DNA of 64,000 nt from NCBI RefSeq assembly GCF_000772105.1, contig NZ_CP009356.1, forward strand, positions 124,001 to 188,000. The letters are read 5' to 3'. Below, one piece after another: positions 1 through 8,665 of the stretch. The stretch comes from Vibrio tubiashii ATCC 19109 (GTDB lineage Bacteria; Pseudomonadota; Gammaproteobacteria; Enterobacterales; Vibrionaceae). How positions within the stretch are numbered: position 1 is the stretch's first letter; the number at the start of each line of letters is the position of its first letter. The notes beneath the pieces are model-generated. The model worked only from the letters and a program-made list of their open reading frames with translations, did no database searches and was not told where the DNA came from. The translations under genes were made by a program, and so were the position numbers.

Positions 1-1
1 G

Positions 2-787
2 CCGCCCATATTCATGCAAATCGGATTAAACATTGGCTACTGGGAGCCTTATGCCCTCACCGATGTCACTCGCGTTCCTTACTGCATGGTCAATATGGGA
101 ATAAAACTGGGTGGCGCGAACCAACAGAAAATGGGCGGGCGCGTCACGGCAAGAGACAGTGACAGCAGTGATGGTGGATTTTATCACGCTCATTGGTACA
201 GATATCCCGTCATTTGGTGGCTGCAACTGTTGCAATCCACCGCCTGTATGACCACGGACAGTTTTGATATCGCCTACATGACAGAAATTGATCCCCTATG
301 GGGTGATGACGAACTCTCATTAGTCCTCAACCCCGAAGCGCTGTTGTTTGGCAACCTGATTGCTCAGCTCGCGTGTGTGCCAGAGGCCATGCTTACCGCA
401 TCCAATACCACCTTACCGATGGATGCCCTCTTTTGGTGTCTGGGCGCTCAAGGCAGCGCCTATCCATTAACGGGAACAACCAACTATCGCGACACCCCAA
501 TCCAAGCAGGGACGCTTATCATGGAGCGGCTCAACTATAAGCTCCATAGACAGGGCATGATCATGGAAACACGCGGTGAAGATGGCGCCATCTGCTACCA
601 ATCTCCCACCCCAATCCTGCCTAAATCTCGATACCGCTATCAAATGACCGGACCGATCCCAGATGCGAGATGGTGCCACCCCTATACCACCACCACAACC
701 CTTTGGGAGTCGGGCCATGATAACCCTGTGACAGGGGATAACTTTGGGTTTGCTCAATGGCGAAAGCGAAACTGCGTATTTTTATAA
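2..787 (+). CDS. traU: TraU, F-type conjugation protein (5' end outside window)
   Basis: This is the C-terminal ~261 residues of TraU, an exported protein needed for pilus assembly and DNA transfer in F-type type IV secretion systems. The frame is open from the left edge, so the first Met at 14 is probably internal. Family features are the GYWEP segment, then VDVTR-like DVTRVPYCMVN, a run of cysteines typical of this disulfide-rich periplasmic protein, and the ending WRKRNC followed by three residues. The next genes are trbC and traN, the same order as in the F plasmid tra operon. A different frame stays open for ~110 bp past the stop, but the normal-looking C-terminal motif argues that the stop is genuine. 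Family assignment is firm; whether the transfer system is functional cannot be judged here. Confidence 0.9.
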   Translation, partial: PPIFMQIGLNIGYWEPYALTDVTRVPYCMVNMGIKLGGANQQKMGGRVTARDSDSSDGGFYHAHWYRYPVIWWLQLLQSTACMTTDSFDIAYMTEIDPLWGDDELSLVLNPEALLFGNLIAQLACVPEAMLTASNTTLPMDALFWCLGAQGSAYPLTGTTNYRDTPIQAGTLIMERLNYKLHRQGMIMETRGEDGAICYQSPTPILPKSRYRYQMTGPIPDARWCHPYTTTTTLWESGHDNPVTGDNFGFAQWRKRNCVFL

Positions 788-905
788 CCCTAAAGACCGA
801 CAAGCGCTCCCCTTTCGCCAATCAACGTCTTCGCCGCCTCAGACAACCGATCTGGTCAACCTGAGCATGGCCAGTGTCAAGGTGTGAATCAATCGGAGAA
901 CACTC

Positions 906-1580
906 ATGAAAACGCTCATCTTGCCTTTATTGGCAGTCTGGTTCAGTGCCCAGAGCCAGGCTTATACAGAAGAATTGAACGTTTTGGCGGCGCGCGAGCC
1001 TGCCATGATGCCCTCCCCTCCTGCGCTAAATGGGGGTAAGGTGTGGGATAAGGCCAGACAACATCAGCAGGCGGCGACAGAGTTGGGCCGACACATTCAA
1101 TCTCTGGCGAAACCCAACGCCTTAACCAAACTGCTCAACACTCCGCCGCCGACCCAAAATCCCGACCGTGCGCCAAAAGGCGTGATGGTGTTTGTCTCCC
1201 TCACGATGCCAAGCCCTTCTCTGAAACAATTGCTCAAGCAAAGTGAACGAACGGGCGTCCCGATGGTGATCCGTGGTGTTCTGCCGAAAGGATTTCCGGC
1301 CACCACAGCGCGGATCAGCCAACTGATAGGCATCCACCGTAAGAACCCCATCCAAGCGGGCTTTTCGATAAGTCCCGAATGGTTTCGGCGGTTCAATGTC
1401 GAACGTGTTCCGGCTTTCGTTTCTGTCAAAGCGGGCCGCTGTTTCCCCAAGCAAGCCTGCAAGCCCAAAGACTACGACATTGTCTACGGGAATCTCTCAC
1501 TCTATCAAGCCCTCGAGGTGCTCACGCAAGGAGACACCGGAGAAAACGCGAGGGAGCTCTTGACAAGGTTAGAACAATGA
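906..1580 (+). CDS. trbC: TrbC, F-type T4SS periplasmic protein
   Basis: This is a 224-residue protein of the TrbC_Ftype family, a periplasmic thioredoxin-fold-like component of F-type conjugation machines. A Sec signal peptide (about residues 1-19, ending near SQSQA) is followed by a variable region. The conserved domain is at about 95-210: MVFVSLTMP, then GVPMVIRGVLP, then ERVPAFVSV and a late YGNLSLYQALE segment. Length is close to that of F TrbC (about 210). The start has a good Shine-Dalgarno (cggagaac) a few bases upstream. Its stop overlaps the traN start in an ATGA junction, indicating translational coupling. The gap to traU is 118 bp. Order and coupling match F-like tra operons. Confidence 0.88.
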   Translation: MKTLILPLLAVWFSAQSQAYTEELNVLAAREPAMMPSPPALNGGKVWDKARQHQQAATELGRHIQSLAKPNALTKLLNTPPPTQNPDRAPKGVMVFVSLTMPSPSLKQLLKQSERTGVPMVIRGVLPKGFPATTARISQLIGIHRKNPIQAGFSISPEWFRRFNVERVPAFVSVKAGRCFPKQACKPKDYDIVYGNLSLYQALEVLTQGDTGENARELLTRLEQ

Positions 1581-2311
1581 ACAAGGTACTCATTCTGGCC
1601 TTCGTCCTTCTGACAGTGAATGTGATGGCCAACCAAAAGCAGCCCTTCAATGAGTCGGCCAACTGGGCAAAGCAAACTGCCAAAAACATGCTAGAACCAA
1701 ACCAAATCCCACTCGATGTGAACGACTACTGTCAAGACGCGAACTGCCGCGCCAAAGTGATCAATCCCGACGAAACATCGCTCAATGATGGCAATATGGA
1801 AACAAAGGCAGCCCAAGCCTTTGCGGCCAGTGACCTCGCTCAAGGTATCCGTAAGAACACCAACAAGAAACGTCCCGATTTTAGGCATGATGAGAGCCTG
1901 CGTTATGCACTCCTTGGTCAAGAAAACGCGTTTGAGATCAGCCATGGACAATCCAATAAGTACGTCAATTGCGAGCGCGATACACAGTGTTTGTTTGACG
2001 ACGTCGAAAAAACATGTCACGCCCCAACTCATACCCCGGTCCCTTGTTATAAAACCCCTCGTTTCACACCGGAGATCATCGCCCCAAGCTACCAATGCGA
2101 CGCAGGCCAATTAACGGGGCACCGCTGCCTGCGTTATCGCAATGAGTGTCGGTATAGTTCGCGCGACCGTTGGATCGTTTCTCATCAATGTCAATCAGCC
2201 ACGAGGAACTATGGACTGTGGAACGGAAACATGGTTCGAGCCCCATTTTTCAAAGGCCGATTACGCACGACCAGAAGCACGCCGTGCTCCAGCGTGGCCT
2301 CTGGCCAATGA
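1577..2311 (+). pseudogene. traN: TraN, truncated mating-pair stabilisation protein
   Basis: This is the amino-terminal 244 residues of a TraN-like cysteine-rich outer-membrane protein that stabilises mating pairs. A signal peptide (MNKVLILAFVLLTVNVMA) is followed by the TraN N-terminal region and cysteine-rich segments (DYCQDANC, YVNCERDTQCLFDDVEKTC, CRYSSRDRW). Full TraN proteins run from about 600 to over 900 residues, so most of the protein is missing. The last ~30 residues do not look like TraN. A +1 frame near 2195 also stays open to about 2338 but contributes only some 35 further residues, so a simple frameshift would not restore the gene. The break coincides with a perfect 13-bp inverted repeat at 2298-2341. 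The start overlaps the trbC stop. I call it a pseudogene at a recombination junction. Confidence 0.75.
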
Positions 2312-2341
2312 CCTTTGATATCCAGTTTCATTGGCCAGAGG
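2298..2341. repeat. Perfect 13-bp inverted repeat at the traN break
   Basis: Arms CCTCTGGCCAATG (2298-2310) and CATTGGCCAGAGG (2329-2341) are exact reverse complements, separated by 18 bp. The left arm covers the end of the truncated traN frame. No U-tract follows on either strand, so a rho-independent terminator is unlikely. It sits at the boundary between conjugation genes and chromosome-like genes. Confidence 0.85.
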
Positions 2342-2458
2342 TATGATCTCGCTGGCTCACTGATTTGACTTAAAGGCTGTCATTGAAGGGAAATGTGGCG
2401 AGGCATAACGTCCGTTGCCAACGTTCAGGTACTTCAAACAGGACACCTCTGATTGCTA

Positions 2459-3139
2459 TCAATCATATGCGTCAATAAACGCTTGAAGGGCTCGCAGATC
2501 GGTCACCTCCAACCCTCTAGGCCCTTTTTGGATAAAACCTTTGTCGAGTAGATCATTGACCGCTCTTCGATACACTCGGCTCGATGTACCAAAACGTTCT
2601 GCTTCTTGATTCACTTTATCGAACCCCCCTAACCCGGTGTTGGTTTGACTTTGCACCAACAAGTCGTACGCAATATTGTAGGTAATCGAGTGTAAAAGGC
2701 GGTGGGTATAAATGCCCATAGAATCTTGGTAATCTTCGGCCAAAGCGGACGCAAAAAAGAACATCATCTCTGGTTTCTTATGCAACGCCTCGGCAAGGTT
2801 TTGAATGCAAATGACATCAACCTGCATATGTTCATCCGCCACCACGTTCCATTGACAAGCGGTTTGGGTGAAAAACTCCATCTCTCCAAAAATATGATAG
2901 TCACAACGCACTTCCCCCAACTGAAAGCGTCGCCCATTCGCCGCCGAAATACTCATTGACACTCGCCCTGCGGGGACCACATAGAGGTGCTGCAGTTGCT
3001 CCCCTTGCTTCAGGATCTCATCATTGATATCAAAATACCGAGAGCTGACTTGGTGTTGATAGATGAGATCTTTAAACTCGGAACGCTTTTGTCTTAGATA
3101 GTCCTTAAAACGTCCGCTTGGGTACGGGGCGATTTTCAT
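2459..3139 (-). CDS. Crp/Fnr-family transcriptional regulator (YeiL-like)
   Basis: This is a 226-residue regulator with an N-terminal cyclic-nucleotide-binding-type beta-roll (about residues 35-140, including LKQGEQLQHLYVVPAGRVSM and FGEMEFF) and a C-terminal winged helix (about 165-226, with ERFGTSSRVYRRAVNDLLDKGFI as the recognition region). The effector pocket lacks the Arg-Ser-Ala signature of cAMP-binding Crp (the segment after FGEMEFF reads TQTACQWNVVADE), so the ligand is probably not cAMP. It resembles YeiL of enterobacteria, which lies near nucleoside genes. Here it follows a nucleoside phosphorylase and pnuC on the same strand but is separated from them by a strong hairpin terminator, so it has its own promoter within 3140-3254. 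Control of the neighbouring salvage genes is inference. Confidence 0.75.
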   Translation of the reverse strand: MKIAPYPSGRFKDYLRQKRSEFKDLIYQHQVSSRYFDINDEILKQGEQLQHLYVVPAGRVSMSISAANGRRFQLGEVRCDYHIFGEMEFFTQTACQWNVVADEHMQVDVICIQNLAEALHKKPEMMFFFASALAEDYQDSMGIYTHRLLHSITYNIAYDLLVQSQTNTGLGGFDKVNQEAERFGTSSRVYRRAVNDLLDKGFIQKGPRGLEVTDLRALQAFIDAYD

Positions 3140-3207
3140 AGTGACGGTCTCTGAATGCTTGGCCTGCTGTCGAAGTTACTCACGATTGTAGCGGATTGAG
3201 CTCAATA

Positions 3208-3235
3208 AAAAAGCGATGGTCTTCCATCGCTTTTT
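3208..3235. terminator. Bidirectional rho-independent terminator
   Basis: AAAAAGCGATGG (3208-3219) pairs with CCATCGCTTTTT (3224-3235) around a TCTT loop. It lies just past the stop of the minus-strand phosphorylase gene and gives a T-run on both strands. It separates the pnuC-phosphorylase unit from the downstream regulator gene. Confidence 0.85.
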
Positions 3236-3254
3236 AACAAGGTGATTCTCGCTG

Positions 3255-3983
3255 TTATTGAGTCATTAAGGCTTCTAACGCAGCGAATGAGGCAAGTCGT
3301 TCGCCGCTCATCATGACGTCCGCCTCATCAACATATTGCCCAACCCCCTCTTTTACATCTTGTTCGTACAAGACAACATTATTGAGGATAGACGCAACGT
3401 GAAGCCCTCTTAAGCGTCCGACTGTAAACAGCGCAGATGTCTCCATGTCTGCTCCCAATATGCCTTTGCTATTCCAGTATCGACAAATCGCCTGCTCATC
3501 ATCAGTATAGAAACTATCGTGAGAACGCACGGCGCCCATATGATATGGAATGGGATGCTGCTGTAAGAATTGTTCGAGCTCTTTAAGCAGAGAGAAACTA
3601 GCGTAAGCTGGAAACGACGGTTTCACGTAAGCGGCAGATCCGCCCTCATCTCGAACCGCCGCTTCCGCGACAATCAATTCACCAAGCCCAATGTGCGTTT
3701 GCATCGCACCTGCAGAGCCAACTCTTACAATATGAGTTACCCCACAAAGCTTTAGCTCTTCGATCGCAATGATCATTGAGGGAGCACCGATGCCTGTACT
3801 ACAGACGGAAACCGCTCGATCTTTATACGTCCCCGTGAAGACGCGATACTCTCGATTGTCGGAGACGAGCTCAGCATCAGTGAGCAAACGCGCAATGCGA
3901 TTGGCTCTATCAGGCTCGCCACAAACAATAACCAGAGGCGCAATTTGCGTTTCATCTACGCCAATATGAGGTTGCTTTACCAT
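3255..3983 (-). CDS. Nucleoside phosphorylase (PNP/UDP family)
   Basis: This is a 242-residue member of the purine nucleoside phosphorylase/uridine phosphorylase superfamily, which cleaves a nucleoside with phosphate to give a free base and (deoxy)ribose-1-phosphate in the cytosol. Seen in the sequence: the phosphate-site segment CGEPDRANRIA (residues ~21-31), the base/ribose-site RVGSAGAMQ (~87-95), and the ribose-binding GADMETSAL near residue 180 with the usual Met-Glu pair. Length is close to that of bacterial Udp (~253). It lies 8 bp downstream of pnuC, so the two are almost certainly cotranscribed. The pairing with a nicotinamide riboside transporter suggests that nicotinamide riboside or a related nucleoside is the substrate, but uridine or purine nucleosides cannot be excluded from sequence alone. 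Confidence 0.85.
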   Translation of the reverse strand: MVKQPHIGVDETQIAPLVIVCGEPDRANRIARLLTDAELVSDNREYRVFTGTYKDRAVSVCSTGIGAPSMIIAIEELKLCGVTHIVRVGSAGAMQTHIGLGELIVAEAAVRDEGGSAAYVKPSFPAYASFSLLKELEQFLQQHPIPYHMGAVRSHDSFYTDDEQAICRYWNSKGILGADMETSALFTVGRLRGLHVASILNNVVLYEQDVKEGVGQYVDEADVMMSGERLASFAALEALMTQ

Positions 3984-3991
3984 CTTAACTC

Positions 3992-4729
3992 CTAAGAAGC
4001 CGTCGCGTGAGTCAAGGGGGTAGCGCTATTTCGTTTCGCAGTGCGAGCCCACTCACGGGTGCCGTTTGCGGCAATAAACATCAAGATAGCGTATTGAACG
4101 GACATGGCATAAACGCCCTGAGTCGCATAGATACCCACACTGATAATGTTGATCACAATCCACAGTATCCAGTTTTCAACATACTTACGTGTCATCAGTA
4201 TTTGAGCAACCACGGACAGCACTGTCATTGTCGCGTCCCAGAATGGAAATGCATCAGGTTCGAGGACGGGTTCTGCGAGACCCGCCCCGAATACATTGAG
4301 TCCATCAACGGCAATATTGGCTAACGCAAAGAAAAATGGGTCGATGTACAGTGTTAACAGTGCAATTGAAATCGCACAAGCCGCCGCAGTTGCCACTAAC
4401 TTATTTCGGCTCAACCAACGGACTGCCAAGGTTTCACCTTGCTCGTTAGGGCGTGTCCACGCATACCAACCGTAAAGGTTGGCACAAAAGAAAAACAGTT
4501 GAAGAAGCAATAGTCCGTATAACTGAATTTGGAAAAATATTACCGCAAACAAGGTTACATTCAGTAGTCCAAACAGGTAGTTGATCGTTTTCTCTTGGCT
4601 TGCAAACCATATACACAGCAAACCAAACACAGTACCGAAGGCTTCAATCCAGCTCATGGCGTAGCCCCCCCCAATTGGGATCTCGACGAGCGTGTTATTG
4701 ATATCAAGTAGAGTGAATAAGTCCATCAA
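3992..4729 (-). CDS. pnuC: PnuC-type nicotinamide riboside transporter
   Basis: This is a 245-residue polytopic inner-membrane protein of the PnuC family, which takes up nicotinamide riboside by facilitated diffusion. Features are IEAFGTVFGLLCIWFASQEK in the first membrane region, the family's central WxxW motif in LYGWYAWTRPN (near residue 88), about seven predicted hydrophobic segments and a short polar C-terminus. Length matches E. coli PnuC (239). It is the first gene of a two-gene unit with the nucleoside phosphorylase 8 bp downstream, and is divergent from the M16 protease across a ~390-bp spacer. In other bacteria PnuC is paired with a kinase that traps the riboside (NadR or NrK type); pairing with a phosphorylase instead suggests import followed by phosphorolysis to nicotinamide. 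Confidence 0.9.
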   Translation of the reverse strand: MMDLFTLLDINNTLVEIPIGGGYAMSWIEAFGTVFGLLCIWFASQEKTINYLFGLLNVTLFAVIFFQIQLYGLLLLQLFFFCANLYGWYAWTRPNEQGETLAVRWLSRNKLVATAAACAISIALLTLYIDPFFFALANIAVDGLNVFGAGLAEPVLEPDAFPFWDATMTVLSVVAQILMTRKYVENWILWIVINIISVGIYATQGVYAMSVQYAILMFIAANGTREWARTAKRNSATPLTHATAS

Positions 4730-5116
4730 AAGGCCCTTTATTGTTTTTTCGTTGCTTCTATCCTATTGCGCCTAATAAAACAAACAGGAGGACATTTGTC
4801 CCCCTTCAATTGTGCACGATCATAAATCAGAACAATAACTACCCGAAGCAAACGATTAAAACGCTGAAATGCATATGGGTTTACACCGTCACATTGAAGT
4901 ATGAGTGGCCGGGCTTAAAGCACAACAGAATTTTGGACACTTCTGTGTCAGTGATTGCACTAAATAAGGGCACGTGTTTACTACGCGCACTCATCGACGT
5001 AATGCTTATATTACTAATGTAAAATCTAATTTTGTGAGGTTACTAATTTCTCGACAGGCATTTACGCTGCCTATAGGATTGATCTCAATCATCATTTAGA
5101 CCCAGTGCAGTAACCT
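4730..5116. other. Divergent intergenic region, pnuC / M16 protease
   Basis: This is a 387-bp spacer between divergent genes. It should hold both promoters. I see no clear palindromic operator, riboswitch-like fold or terminator. A 93-codon frame at 4741-5022 has no ribosome binding site or recognisable sequence and is not called. Confidence 0.5.
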
Positions 5117-7945
5117 ATGTGGAACCAAAAATTTAAGCAAACTCTTGTCTTACTCTCTCTGTCGTGTCTTCCTTTTACGACAATCTCAGCGCCTAATGAA
5201 TCAGCACTTTGGTTTACCCAAACCGATATCGCTCTAGATTCTCGTTATCAAACGGTTCTGCTTGATAACGGGTTGCGCGTTATCACCGTTGAAAACAGCA
5301 CGCCCAAACAGGGGCTATCGATTCGTATGTTTGTGGACGCAGGCTCATTTCAAGAGAAAGGTAAAGAGCCAGGACTTGCACACTTTTTAGAGCATATGGC
5401 ATTTAATGGCTCAACTCATGTTCCAGAAGGCGAAATGATTTCAATGCTTGAAAGGCACGGTTTAGCTTTTGGGGCAGACACTAATGCCACCACAAGTATG
5501 ACCAACACTAATTACCGACTCGATTTACCTAAGGCAGATATTGAAAGCATTAATACGGCATTATTTTTATTACGAGAGACGGCTTCTGAGTTAACGTTGG
5601 ATCAAGGCGCAATAGATAGGGAGCGTAAGGTCATTAAGTCTGAAGTTCGTGAGCGTCAGTCGGTAGGGCTGGACCGTTTCCTTGACTCTTCAGATTATAT
5701 TTATGCAGGAGCCAATCTACCCAATAAAATTGGCCTTGGGACAATCAAAGGGATGGATCAAGTCACCCAAAAGGACCTAAGAAGTTTTTATCAAACTTAT
5801 TACGCGCCAAGGAATACCACTCTGGTTTTGGCTGGCGATGTGAGTCATGACGTTATGCTTGAACGCGTTAAACATTTCTTTTCTGACTGGCGTAATAAAG
5901 AGTTTCAGCCCGCTGTTGACCCAGAGTTTAACGTCGTGTTGCCGAGTAAAGTTGAAGCGAAAGTGTTTACAGATCCAAATGTAGAGACGCGAATAGAATT
6001 TAACTTTCTCGAGAAGGAGTCACCTGAAGCCAACAGTAAGGCACTCAATCTAGAGTACTGGACTCACTTACTGAGCACTAGGGCTTTGATTAATCGTATT
6101 GACACATTAGCGTACGAAAGTGGCGGTCGAATTCTGTCACCGAGTATGTCATCGGAGATAAGCTTAGAATCTGTTCGTGTAAGTCAAATCGGGGTGACAA
6201 CAGCGGATAGAGATTGGGAATTTGGCCTCTCAACACTAGAGCAAAAATTACGTCAAGCGGTTGAGTTCGGTTTTACCGAAGATGAGATAAAGAAGCAGCT
6301 TACAGCGTTAGAAAATGAACTACAGCTTAGTGTTGAAACGGCTGGGGATTCGTCCAGTGACACTCTTGCTAACAGAGTCATGAATGCCGTTGATAGTGGT
6401 TACGTTATCGCATCACCACAAACCGACCTATCCATATTCTATGAACTACGAGACCAATTGACCGTTAAATCAATCAATGAGGCCTTTCGGAAAAGGTGGG
6501 CATCTCAACCACCTCGTCTCTATTTAACCGAGCGTAGCAATGCCCCAGGCCTTGAGAAGACATTGCTTGAAACATATGCGGAAAGCCAACAAACTAAGGT
6601 AACGCCCTATGTGGAGAAGGCTGCCACTGAATTTGCTTACCAGAACTTTGGTAAGCCAGGCAAAGCTCAGCTAATTGGTACGTCCAAATACGGACATATT
6701 CTTCGCTATCGTTTTGATAATGGTGTCATGTTGAATATTAAACAGACCGATTTTGAGAAGAGCGTTGTATACATCTCGGCCCGTGTTGGTAAAGGGCTGA
6801 TGGCATTAACTCAAGAGCAATCTGCTCTGATTAATTTGTACAACGTCGGCATGTCTACTGGTGGGCTTAAAGCTCATGATATTAATGAGTTGAAGCGCAT
6901 ATTTGCAGGCACGACCATGGGCCTTGAATCCACGGTAGAGACTAACGCATTTGTTTTGAAACAGGCAGTGAAAAATGAAGATGCGCTTAATCAACTTAGG
7001 GTATTTGCCGCCTTAATGATTGACGGTGGCTACCGTGAACAAGGCAAGTCTTTCACGCTACAAATGTTAAGTAATTACTTAGAAACCTACCAGGAAAGCC
7101 CAGAAGAAGTTCAGGCTGTTAATATTAGGTCCAAACTGCATGGTGGTGACTTGCGATGGGTCGAACCTTCCATGAAAGAGCTAGATGCATTCTCTATGTC
7201 TGACTTGAAACCGATAATGGATAATGCCATTTCGAATGGCCCAGTAGAGATCGGTATTGTTGGTGATATTTCTCCTCAAGAGGCGATTGACTACGTGGCC
7301 CAAACTTTTGGTGCATTAGATATTAAGGCAAACGCAACGATAGAGCGTTATCAGGTAGAGTTTCCAGCAATTAAAAAGGAAGATGTTACTTGGTATCACA
7401 AAGGTGAAAAAACAACAGCACTTGCGAGTAGCTACTGGGATCTGCCTGATGCGCGTAATACGAAACAAAGCTTACACTTTTTGTTGTTGGAGAACGTCAT
7501 TCAGCAACGCGTAACAAGAGAAATCAGAGAGGCTATCGGTGCCGCGTATAGTCCTTGGTCTGGGCGCACGCAATCTTACAATTTTAAAAACTTCGGTTAT
7601 CTAACAATCAATAGCAATACGACCATCGCTCAAGTTGATAAGGTTTTTTTAGCTTATAAGAATGTGCTGAAGTCGTTGCAAAGTGAGCTGATCACGGACG
7701 ATGAACTTAAGCGAGCAGCAACGCCAATTTTGGACGCTGTAGATCAGCAGGTAGAAAGCAATAGTTATTGGTTCGACTTAACTTCAACAGCGCAAACTTA
7801 CCCGGATATAATTGAAGCCGATGGGATCACTGTGCAAGAATTAGCTGCAGCAACAAAAGAAGATATTTTGGCAGCAGCTAAGCTCATTGATGTCGACAAT
7901 GTACTTCAAGTAAGAGTGCTTCCAGAAAAATATATTGACCAGTAA
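5117..7945 (+). CDS. Exported M16-family zinc metallopeptidase (PqqL-like)
   Basis: This is a 942-residue periplasmic or membrane-associated insulinase-type (M16) peptidase. A Sec signal peptide occupies about residues 1-25 (ends near TTISA). The inverted zinc motif HFLEH is at residues 89-93 and the third zinc ligand lies in the segment IDRERKVIKSEV (about 165-177), the spacing expected for M16. A second, non-catalytic M16 half follows (about 500-900), with the R/Y-type substrate-clamp region near RTQSYNFKNFGY. Length matches the PqqL/YddC group (~930). M16 proteins of this type degrade small unfolded peptides; PqqL has been linked to processing of imported proteins for iron uptake. Monocistronic: a good terminator follows ~110 bp downstream. 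Confidence 0.88.
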   Translation: MWNQKFKQTLVLLSLSCLPFTTISAPNESALWFTQTDIALDSRYQTVLLDNGLRVITVENSTPKQGLSIRMFVDAGSFQEKGKEPGLAHFLEHMAFNGSTHVPEGEMISMLERHGLAFGADTNATTSMTNTNYRLDLPKADIESINTALFLLRETASELTLDQGAIDRERKVIKSEVRERQSVGLDRFLDSSDYIYAGANLPNKIGLGTIKGMDQVTQKDLRSFYQTYYAPRNTTLVLAGDVSHDVMLERVKHFFSDWRNKEFQPAVDPEFNVVLPSKVEAKVFTDPNVETRIEFNFLEKESPEANSKALNLEYWTHLLSTRALINRIDTLAYESGGRILSPSMSSEISLESVRVSQIGVTTADRDWEFGLSTLEQKLRQAVEFGFTEDEIKKQLTALENELQLSVETAGDSSSDTLANRVMNAVDSGYVIASPQTDLSIFYELRDQLTVKSINEAFRKRWASQPPRLYLTERSNAPGLEKTLLETYAESQQTKVTPYVEKAATEFAYQNFGKPGKAQLIGTSKYGHILRYRFDNGVMLNIKQTDFEKSVVYISARVGKGLMALTQEQSALINLYNVGMSTGGLKAHDINELKRIFAGTTMGLESTVETNAFVLKQAVKNEDALNQLRVFAALMIDGGYREQGKSFTLQMLSNYLETYQESPEEVQAVNIRSKLHGGDLRWVEPSMKELDAFSMSDLKPIMDNAISNGPVEIGIVGDISPQEAIDYVAQTFGALDIKANATIERYQVEFPAIKKEDVTWYHKGEKTTALASSYWDLPDARNTKQSLHFLLLENVIQQRVTREIREAIGAAYSPWSGRTQSYNFKNFGYLTINSNTTIAQVDKVFLAYKNVLKSLQSELITDDELKRAATPILDAVDQQVESNSYWFDLTSTAQTYPDIIEADGITVQELAAATKEDILAAAKLIDVDNVLQVRVLPEKYIDQ

Positions 7946-8055
7946 AACAAGCTCTGGCTGGGCAAAAGCAACGCTGTTGGGGTGCGTTTAATCCAATTTG
8001 ATGAGTGTTACTTTTGTATATTGAGTTAACTGCTCAAGGATGAGCTTCAATGACG

Positions 8056-8089
8056 ACAACAAAGGCCCGACTATTCAGGCCTTTGTTGT
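8056..8089 (+). terminator. Terminator downstream of the M16 protease
   Basis: Perfect 12-bp stem ACAACAAAGGCC (8056-8067) / GGCCTTTGTTGT (8078-8089) with a 10-nt loop, followed by a T-rich tail (tttctgttc). Confidence 0.8.
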
Positions 8090-8240
8090 TTTCTGTTCTG
8101 ACGCATGCATGTTTAAAAGCACAGGTGATCCAATGTGTCCTACCCGTTTTCTTATGCTGATATCCCGCCCATTGCAATAGTGCTTATCCTAAAGCAACTC
8201 ACTAAACCTAAATTCATAGTGGCTGCTCACCGCCACATGC

Positions 8241-8270
8241 AAGCCTTTAGACGCGTCTAGGGGCTTTTTC
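8241..8270 (+). terminator. Orphan rho-independent terminator
   Basis: AAGCC (8241-8245) pairs with GGCTT (8262-8266) and the interior pairs almost completely around the palindromic GACGCGTC. It is followed by TTTTTC. No protein gene ends here, so it may terminate a small RNA. Confidence 0.65.
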
Positions 8271-8543
8271 ATTTCATATGATTGGTATATTTTTGAACTC
8301 ACTTTTACTCTCACGATGCCTCTGTCGTGAATATACAAGCTTGGTCATGCTGTGAGATAAGAACAAATAAGTCATATAGCGCTTTGGATTAACGAGTCGA
8401 ATCAGTTGAAACAAAGAAAGGAGCAGTTTTAAGTTATGATTAGCTAGGCATGCCTGTCAGAGGGTAACGCCTTGTCATATATGGCGTCGTTGCTCTTCAA
8501 GCTCATTGGCTGAACAACGCCAATGGCAACGAGCAAACTAAGC

Positions 8544-8665
8544 ATAAGTAACTTAAATTACACTTATAGATAATTTCTTGTACCGCCACCATAAAAGTGA
8601 GTTATAGTGAACTTATATTTAAAGACCAACCTAACCGTGATAAAAGTACATTAAAAGGCACTTAT
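8544..8665. promoter_or_regulatory. Three phased inverted-repeat operators of hipBA-1
   Basis: The motif AAGT-N12-ACTTAT occurs three times, at 8546-8567, 8595-8616 and 8644-8665. Each copy starts exactly 49 bp after the previous one. The third overlaps the ribosome binding site and start codon of hipB1. Sites 1 and 2 extend to ACTTATA. This is the arrangement expected for HipB autorepression; E. coli hipBA also has several spaced operators, of different sequence. Confidence 0.7.

Larger units (their letters stand above)
7946..8543. other. Intergenic region with two terminators
   Basis: This stretch holds the terminator of the M16 gene and a second, unassigned terminator at 8241-8270. No open frame of convincing quality lies between them, so the 8090-8270 part could encode a small RNA ending at the second terminator. 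The rest, up to the hipB1 operators, shows nothing I can name. Confidence 0.45.

Noticed and set aside
690..890. Open frame continuing past the traU stop (reading ETAYFYNPKDRQ and on)
   Set aside because: The traU frame already ends with the normal family motif WRKRNC near its stop, and the extension has no start or family match; probably chance.
2298..2341. The 13-bp inverted repeat as a transcription terminator for traN
   Set aside because: The loop is 18 nt and no T-run follows on either strand.
4741..5022. 93-codon plus-strand frame between pnuC and the M16 gene
   Set aside because: No ribosome binding site, no family features, and it covers the divergent promoter region.
5117..5200. 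Lipoprotein signal in the M16 peptidase (LSLSC)
   Set aside because: Position -3 to Cys is Ser rather than Leu/Val/Ile, and a normal signal peptidase I site follows at ISA; an ordinary Sec signal is more likely.
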